Shown piece after piece: positions 13,330-17,737 of a DNA stretch of 17,737 nt. Each line of letters starts with the position of its first letter. Position 1 is the stretch's first letter. A program made the position numbers and the translations under genes. Origin of the DNA: an uncultured bacterium (GTDB lineage Bacteria; Bacillota; Clostridia; Oscillospirales; Ruminococcaceae); NCBI GenBank assembly GCA_905214265.1, contig CAJMLQ010000059.1, positions 1-17,737 of the forward strand. The letters are read 5' to 3'. The notes beneath the pieces were generated by a model that ran no database searches, was not told the origin of the DNA, and saw only the letters and a program-made list of their open reading frames with translations.

Positions 13330-16300
13330 TTAATAACGGACCTTCACCGTCTTGATCTCAAAGGGCCGGAAAGCCAGCCGGAAGGTCTGCGCTGTTTCCA
13401 GTGTCTCCTGCCTCTCCTCCAGCATGTTGGTCAACTCCAGCGCCTTGGGCTGGAACCCCAACGCGATCCCGGCGTGGGTAAAGCTCCCCTCCGCCTCATA
13501 CAGACGTAGGATAAAGGCGCGCTCCCCGTCCTCGCAGGGCTTGACCGTCTCCGCCACCACGTTGGGCGCCTCGATGGAAAGCAGCGATTCAATAGAGCGG
13601 GCGCCGTCCAAAACGATGGGGTGATAGTTGAACGCATATGCCGGCTGGATGACGCTCTCTGCCGAAAATCCGCCCATGTGGGGCAGGAATCCATATTCGC
13701 AGTAATGCATCCCCTTGTCCCCGCGGAAGTCCGGCCGCATGCCGCCCTTGTGCAGCGATAGCCGTAGCTGTCCGCCATGGGCCGAAATGCCGTACTTGCA
13801 GTCGTTGAGGATTGCCACGCCATACCGCGGCTCGGAAAGGTCGGTGTATTTGTGATTCAGAACCTCAAATTTTGCCTGATCGATGGAGGTGTTGCGGGTG
13901 GTAGGCCGCTTGAGATAGCCAAACTGGATTTCCTGCCGGACAAAATCGCTGAAAACCGCCGTATCGAACGCCGTCTTCAGGAACCGGTGGTCGTCCTGCC
14001 AGTCCATCATGGTCTCGAACTTGACCAGCGGTGAGCCGGCGTAAAAGACGACGTCCTGGGTGATCGCCGACTTCTCCGAAATCTGATACCGGTTCCGGAT
14101 CCGCAGCTCCACTGCGCCTTTGGAGATCACCTCTGAGGACAGGAATTTTGCGCAGTCCTGATATTTCAGTTCCAGATCTGCATCGATATCCCAATTGTCC
14201 CATGCGGACGGGACGTCCTCCGCCATCAGGAAGGTGTTGAAGGGATACCCCTCCCCGACCAGTTCCCGGTCGGCCTCCGTGTCCACAAAGGACTTAAGGA
14301 AGCCCCGCTCGTCAAAGGTGACCCGGGCATAGGGCGTCACCAGCTCCCGTCCGTTGACACCGAAAGGCGACCGCTTGTCCGCTTCGCCCTTTTCCCATTT
14401 CAGCACCACGCTGCCGTAAGGCGGAAGCTCCACTCCTGCCACAGCCAGCCGCCTGCCGCCGTTTAGGGTCTCCGTGACCTGCTGGGGATATTCCCCCGCG
14501 ATCCGCATTCCTTCCCGGTATTCCAGGTAGAGCACATCGTTCCGCGTAAAAGAGGTGGGATTGACCACCGTGACCTGGTTCTCCGCCGCCTCCGGTGCCA
14601 GCGCCTCCCGGATCAGCGTGCCGGCATTCTCAATGACTGCCCCAACCCGTTTCCTGGCCTCATCGTGGGCCTGTGGGATACAGGTCCCGGGCAGGATGTC
14701 GTGGAATTGATTGACTAACAGTTCCCCCTGCAGATCCCGATAGGCCGCATCCGTGGCCGCTTCCTTCCGCTCCACGGCATTGGCCACAGTCAGATATTCC
14801 AAATTGTGGAGCGCGATCTCCGCCAGGCGGTTGTTCCGCTTGATAGGATGCTGGTTGGTCAGGGTGCCGCGGTGCAGCTCCAGGTACAGCTCTCCCTCGT
14901 AGGTGGAGGGATTGTGCATGGTCTGTTCCAACTCCTGCATAAACCGGCTGACCGTGGTGTGCTCCACCCGGGGACATCCTTCCAGATCCCGGCAGCGCCG
15001 TGCCATTTCAATCATTTCGAACTGAGGTCCGCCGCCGCCGTCGCCATGGCCGTAGGAGAGCAGCTTCCGGTCGGAAACGTACTTCTGTCGGACGGCGTCG
15101 GGGCTCTTGGAATCGTACATCAGCTCATAGAAGGTCTTAGGGTCAGGGCCCAGATGGGTCTTGTTCAGATGGGCCAGCACCTGGGTGCCGTCCAGGCCCT
15201 TCCAGAGGAAGGTGTCGTAAGGAAACTGGTTGGTGTCATTCCAAGCCATTTTCGTGGTCAGGAAGTACTTCACACCGCAGCCCTTCATGATCTGGGGAAT
15301 GGCTGCCGAGTAGCCGAAGGTGTCCGGCAGCCAAAAAGCGTCGGAGAGGTAGCCGAAATACTTCTTGGTGAACCGCTGGCCCCAGAGGAACTGGCGGATC
15401 ATGGACTCGCCGGAGGTGATGTTGCAGTCGCACTCCACCCAGACGCCGCCGTTGGGCTCATAGCGGCCCTCCTGGACCTTTTTGCGAATCCGCTCGAAGA
15501 GCTCCGGATAGTACCGCCGGATCCATTCGCTGTGGTAGGCGGAGCTCTGGACAAATTTGTATTCCGGGTACTGCTCCATAAGGCTCATTTGGTTGGCGTA
15601 GGTCCGGGCGCACTTCTTGATGGTGACGCCGGTGGGCCAGAGCCAGGCCGTGTCCATGTGGGAGTGGCCGATGACCCCCGCCTTGGGCGCGCTGAGGGGC
15701 GCCCGCTTGGCCAAGGCCGGAGCCATGATCCGCTGGCCTTGGAGAAGGGCGTCCTCAAACTCCTCCCGGCTGATGCAAGAGGGGTCGTAGTAGAGGACCT
15801 CATGGAGGGCGGTCAGTGTGTTGATAATCTCCGCCCTGCGATAACTGGTATCATCCAGGACTTCCGCCAGCTGGTTCAGCGTCCGGAGGTTAAAGAGGAA
15901 ATTGGCCACCCGATCGTTTTTGACGCAGACCTCCATGGCCTTATAGGTAAAGGTGAAATCCGTCCGGCCGGTCTCCTCAAAGGGGAAGCAGCCCCTGACG
16001 TAGTGCCAGGTGTAGCACTCCAGATTGATGGCGATCTGCTGACCGGCCTTGGGGTTCTTGACGATCATATCGCAGTAATGGTTCCCATTTTCCAAAGTAA
16101 AGATGCCGAAGGGCTTTCCGTCCACCCAGAGCATCGCCTCGTAGCCGCCTACCTTTGGCCGCAGAAACAGCGGACGTCCCGCCAGCTCCTGCGGCACCTG
16201 CCAGCCGGTCTTGAACCACCCGTAGACCCCTTCGCCGCCCCAGTGGCTTCCCGGAGCCATGGGCTGAAACAGTTCTTCGTTTGGAATTTCATAAAGAGAC

Positions 16301-16422
16301 TCGTCCGTCTGATAAAACGAAACCGGCAGGTCGTCAACCTTTTCAAAAATCATCGCGTCCAGCGTGTCCTCGAACCGCTTGAGCTTGGCCAGCATCCGCG
16401 CAATTTGCTTCTCGTTGAGCAT
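13330..16422 (-). CDS. GH38 alpha-mannosidase (cytosolic, Ams1-like)
   Basis: This 1030-residue enzyme has no signal peptide, so it acts in the cytosol on imported or recycled substrate. A non-catalytic N-terminal region of about 240 residues is followed by the GH38 catalytic domain. GHSHMDTAWLWP holds zinc ligands His255 and Asp257. LPDTFGYS holds the expected nucleophile Asp367. SYGHGDGGGGP holds another expected zinc ligand (His459). The middle and C-terminal beta domains typical of the family follow. GH38 enzymes release terminal alpha-mannose from N-glycans, mannosyl-glycerate or related compounds. The ATG at 16420-16422 is five bases after AGGAGG. The open frame continues to 16833 but runs through this gene's promoter and antisense to spoIIE, so it is not part of the protein. 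It diverges from spoIIE and converges on the URO-D-like gene. Confidence 0.95.
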   Translation of the reverse strand: MLNEKQIARMLAKLKRFEDTLDAMIFEKVDDLPVSFYQTDESLYEIPNEELFQPMAPGSHWGGEGVYGWFKTGWQVPQELAGRPLFLRPKVGGYEAMLWVDGKPFGIFTLENGNHYCDMIVKNPKAGQQIAINLECYTWHYVRGCFPFEETGRTDFTFTYKAMEVCVKNDRVANFLFNLRTLNQLAEVLDDTSYRRAEIINTLTALHEVLYYDPSCISREEFEDALLQGQRIMAPALAKRAPLSAPKAGVIGHSHMDTAWLWPTGVTIKKCARTYANQMSLMEQYPEYKFVQSSAYHSEWIRRYYPELFERIRKKVQEGRYEPNGGVWVECDCNITSGESMIRQFLWGQRFTKKYFGYLSDAFWLPDTFGYSAAIPQIMKGCGVKYFLTTKMAWNDTNQFPYDTFLWKGLDGTQVLAHLNKTHLGPDPKTFYELMYDSKSPDAVRQKYVSDRKLLSYGHGDGGGGPQFEMIEMARRCRDLEGCPRVEHTTVSRFMQELEQTMHNPSTYEGELYLELHRGTLTNQHPIKRNNRLAEIALHNLEYLTVANAVERKEAATDAAYRDLQGELLVNQFHDILPGTCIPQAHDEARKRVGAVIENAGTLIREALAPEAAENQVTVVNPTSFTRNDVLYLEYREGMRIAGEYPQQVTETLNGGRRLAVAGVELPPYGSVVLKWEKGEADKRSPFGVNGRELVTPYARVTFDERGFLKSFVDTEADRELVGEGYPFNTFLMAEDVPSAWDNWDIDADLELKYQDCAKFLSSEVISKGAVELRIRNRYQISEKSAITQDVVFYAGSPLVKFETMMDWQDDHRFLKTAFDTAVFSDFVRQEIQFGYLKRPTTRNTSIDQAKFEVLNHKYTDLSEPRYGVAILNDCKYGISAHGGQLRLSLHKGGMRPDFRGDKGMHYCEYGFLPHMGGFSAESVIQPAYAFNYHPIVLDGARSIESLLSIEAPNVVAETVKPCEDGERAFILRLYEAEGSFTHAGIALGFQPKALELTNMLEERQETLETAQTFRLAFRPFEIKTVKVRY

Positions 16423-16469
16423 AATTTCCTCCTGTTCCAGGCGCGTTTTCCGCACCCGCTCATAAACAC

Positions 16470-16499
16470 ATGATACATCAAAAAGCGCGGTCCCGTCAA
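16470..16499 (-). promoter_or_regulatory. Probable SigA promoter for the alpha-mannosidase gene
   Basis: On the minus strand TTGACG (16494-16499) and TATCAT (16470-16475) are 18 bp apart. The -10 overlaps a near-palindrome TGATGTATCA (16471-16480), a possible regulator site. The leader to the ATG at 16422 is about 40 bases. No copy of the sites found upstream of the importer operon was seen here. Confidence 0.55.
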
Positions 16500-16576
16500 G
16501 GGTCCCGCAGGAAAAATCCAGGTTCCGCCGTTCTCTTTCCGCAAAGCCCGATTTTTCGCTGCCAACTCCCCGGAAA

Positions 16577-16641
16577 CGACGAAATCCCCCTTGCGTTTCC
16601 CGCCGTTTCTGACATTTTTTTCCGCTCTGTTCCCCTATAAT
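16577..16641 (+). promoter_or_regulatory. spoIIE promoter with 21-bp spacer and Spo0A-box-like sites
   Basis: CTGACA (16609-16614) and a perfect TATAAT (16636-16641) are separated by 21 bp, too long for an ordinary SigA promoter but matching the Spo0A-activated spoIIE/spoIIG type. The -35 region read on the minus strand is TGTCAGA, 5 of 7 to the 0A box TGTCGAA. Another 5-of-7 match, CGACGAA, lies at 16577-16583. The spacing is seen directly; Spo0A control is inferred from the known promoter class. Confidence 0.65.
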
Positions 16642-16681
16642 AAGGATGGACAAGCCAAAATGGAAAGGAATGGTCATCAAC

Positions 16682-17737
16682 ATGTTCAGGCTGCAACTGT
16701 CAGCCGACCTGAAATCACGCAAACGGGATCTCACCCAGTGGTTTCGGTACGGCGGCGCGGGAATCTGCGCCTTTTTCGTCTCCAATGTCAAGCTCCTCGG
16801 GAGCCTCTCCCCCTTTGGCGCAGCGCTGGCCATGGCGCTGCCTTCCGGTCCGTCGGCAGCCGCGGTGGCGGGCGGCCTGCTGGGCTACGCTCTGCTGGGC
16901 AGCTTTGAGCAAAACCTACCCTATCTCATCGCCCTGCTCTGCATCCTCGCCTTCAAGCTGGCCCTGGCCGGACATCCCCGGCTTCGAAGCCGCCCAGCCC
17001 TTCTCTGCTCCTTCACAACAGCGGTTTTAGCGGTGACGCTCACCATCTCCAATTCTCTGAATGGTGCCACCCCCATCGGGATCTGCATCGGCTTGGCTGA
17101 AAGCCTCCTGGGTGGCGCCATGACCTATTTCTGCCTCCACGCGCTGAAGGCTCTGGAGGCTATCCGTACCAGCGGACCCTCCCGTCCCGCCGCCCCCGGC
17201 ATGATCCAAACGGCCAGCTTGGGGATCGTAGCTCTGACCGCCCTCATCGGCATCTGCGGCCTGCAGATCTCCGTCTTTAACCTGGGCCGGATACTCGGTG
17301 CATTTGTGCTCCTGTGCATCGCCAGCCAGCGTGGCGTTTCCGCGGCGGCGGTCTCCGGCCTGGCCCTGGGCGCGGCCCTGACCCTCTACTCCCCGGATTT
17401 TGCCGTCAGCGGCGGAATTCTCGCTCTCTCTGCCATGCTCTGCGCCGTTTTTTCCGGATTTGGCCGTATTGTCCAGGTGGCGCTCTTCGTGCTGATGAAT
17501 ACCGTGGGCGTACTGGTCACCGGCGGGGCGCCGGATACCATGACTGGAGCCTTTGATGTCCTGGTGGCCTCTGCTGGCTTCATTCTCCTCCCCTCCGGTA
17601 TCTTAGAAAAATTCAGCCGTCCGGCCTCCGCGGCGGCTTCCCAGCAGCACACTCAGGATAACGGCCGCATCGCCGCCCGTCTGCGGTTTGCCTCTCACAC
17701 CATTGAGGATATCCGGGAGTCCGTAGACGCCGTCTCC
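16682..17737 (+). CDS. spoIIE: Stage II sporulation protein E, N-terminal membrane part (partial)
   Basis: Only the first 352 codons are inside the window; the gene continues past the right edge in an open frame. The protein has a short cytoplasmic N-terminus and a long membrane domain of roughly ten helices. Hallmarks are SPFGAALAMALP and LLGYALLGS, then FNLGRILGAFVLLCIA and the GVSAAAVSGLALGAAL segment. After about residue 315 it turns hydrophilic (start of the regulatory region). The PP2C phosphatase domain, which dephosphorylates SpoIIAA to activate SigF in the forespore, must lie beyond the window. Starts at 16682 (GGAAAGGA 12 bases upstream) and 16670 are both possible; an ATG at 16646 is at the predicted transcription start and has no ribosome binding site. 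The gene identifies the host as a spore former. Confidence 0.9.
   Translation, partial: MFRLQLSADLKSRKRDLTQWFRYGGAGICAFFVSNVKLLGSLSPFGAALAMALPSGPSAAAVAGGLLGYALLGSFEQNLPYLIALLCILAFKLALAGHPRLRSRPALLCSFTTAVLAVTLTISNSLNGATPIGICIGLAESLLGGAMTYFCLHALKALEAIRTSGPSRPAAPGMIQTASLGIVALTALIGICGLQISVFNLGRILGAFVLLCIASQRGVSAAAVSGLALGAALTLYSPDFAVSGGILALSAMLCAVFSGFGRIVQVALFVLMNTVGVLVTGGAPDTMTGAFDVLVASAGFILLPSGILEKFSRPASAAASQQHTQDNGRIAARLRFASHTIEDIRESVDAVS

Noticed and set aside
14806..16473. 555-codon open frame on the plus strand
   Set aside because: It is antisense to the well-supported GH38 gene, without a ribosome binding site or recognisable domain. Long antisense frames are common opposite GC-rich coding DNA.
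16423..16833. Extension of the GH38 protein by 137 codons upstream
   Set aside because: The frame is open but overlaps the start of spoIIE in antisense, crosses promoter elements and does not resemble the GH38 N-terminus; AGGAGG sits before the ATG at 16422.
1..17737. CRISPR array, tRNA, rRNA or insertion sequence
   Set aside because: No regularly spaced repeats, cloverleaf-like sequences, transposase genes or terminal inverted repeats were recognised on either strand.

Overview
The window looks like chromosomal DNA of an anaerobic, spore-forming Firmicute, most likely a gut Clostridia member of the Oscillospirales type. The evidence is a spoIIE gene at the right edge, AGGAGG ribosome binding sites on most genes, several TTG starts, SigA-type promoters, an LplABC-style sugar importer without its own ATPase, and moderately high GC. 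The placement is inferred from gene content and style, not from a marker gene.

Left part (1-2460). On the minus strand are a broken or overlapping pair of small ORFs (a DUF3795-like N-terminus and a GNAT-like fragment that leaves the window) and a small three-helix membrane protein. Two LexA-like boxes lie at the promoter of that membrane protein. Divergently, an AlkD-type DNA alkylation repair gene overlaps by ATGA a DUF1848 gene whose C-terminus carries a Cx3Cx2C cysteine cluster. A perfect 21-bp hairpin closes this unit.

Central part (2454-10566). This is a sugar-uptake locus. A membrane sensor/AraC-type regulator (minus) diverges from a plus-strand operon: lipoprotein solute-binding protein, a hairpin terminator/attenuator, two LplB/LplC-like permeases, an EamA-family transporter lacking its first helix, and an MDR-family dehydrogenase without the usual catalytic zinc ligands. 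Three related short sites, two of them 21 bp apart, sit directly upstream of the importer promoter and are good candidates for the regulator's operator.

Right part (10565-16422). A TspO/MBR membrane protein (minus) diverges from a cupin-AraC regulator (plus). This is followed by a URO-D-superfamily protein with its own promoter and a convergent, cytosolic GH38 alpha-mannosidase. Together the central and right parts suggest import of a mannose-containing oligosaccharide or glycoside, intracellular cleavage by GH38, and further conversion of a released sugar or aglycone by the MDR and URO-D-like enzymes. The substrate and the last steps are inference.

Right edge (16577-17737). The spoIIE 5' part (membrane domain) diverges from the mannosidase gene. 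Its promoter has the unusual 21-bp spacing between -35 and -10 known for Spo0A-activated spoIIE/spoIIG promoters. No RNA genes, insertion sequences or CRISPR arrays were seen, and no gene-free stretch exceeds 300 bases.
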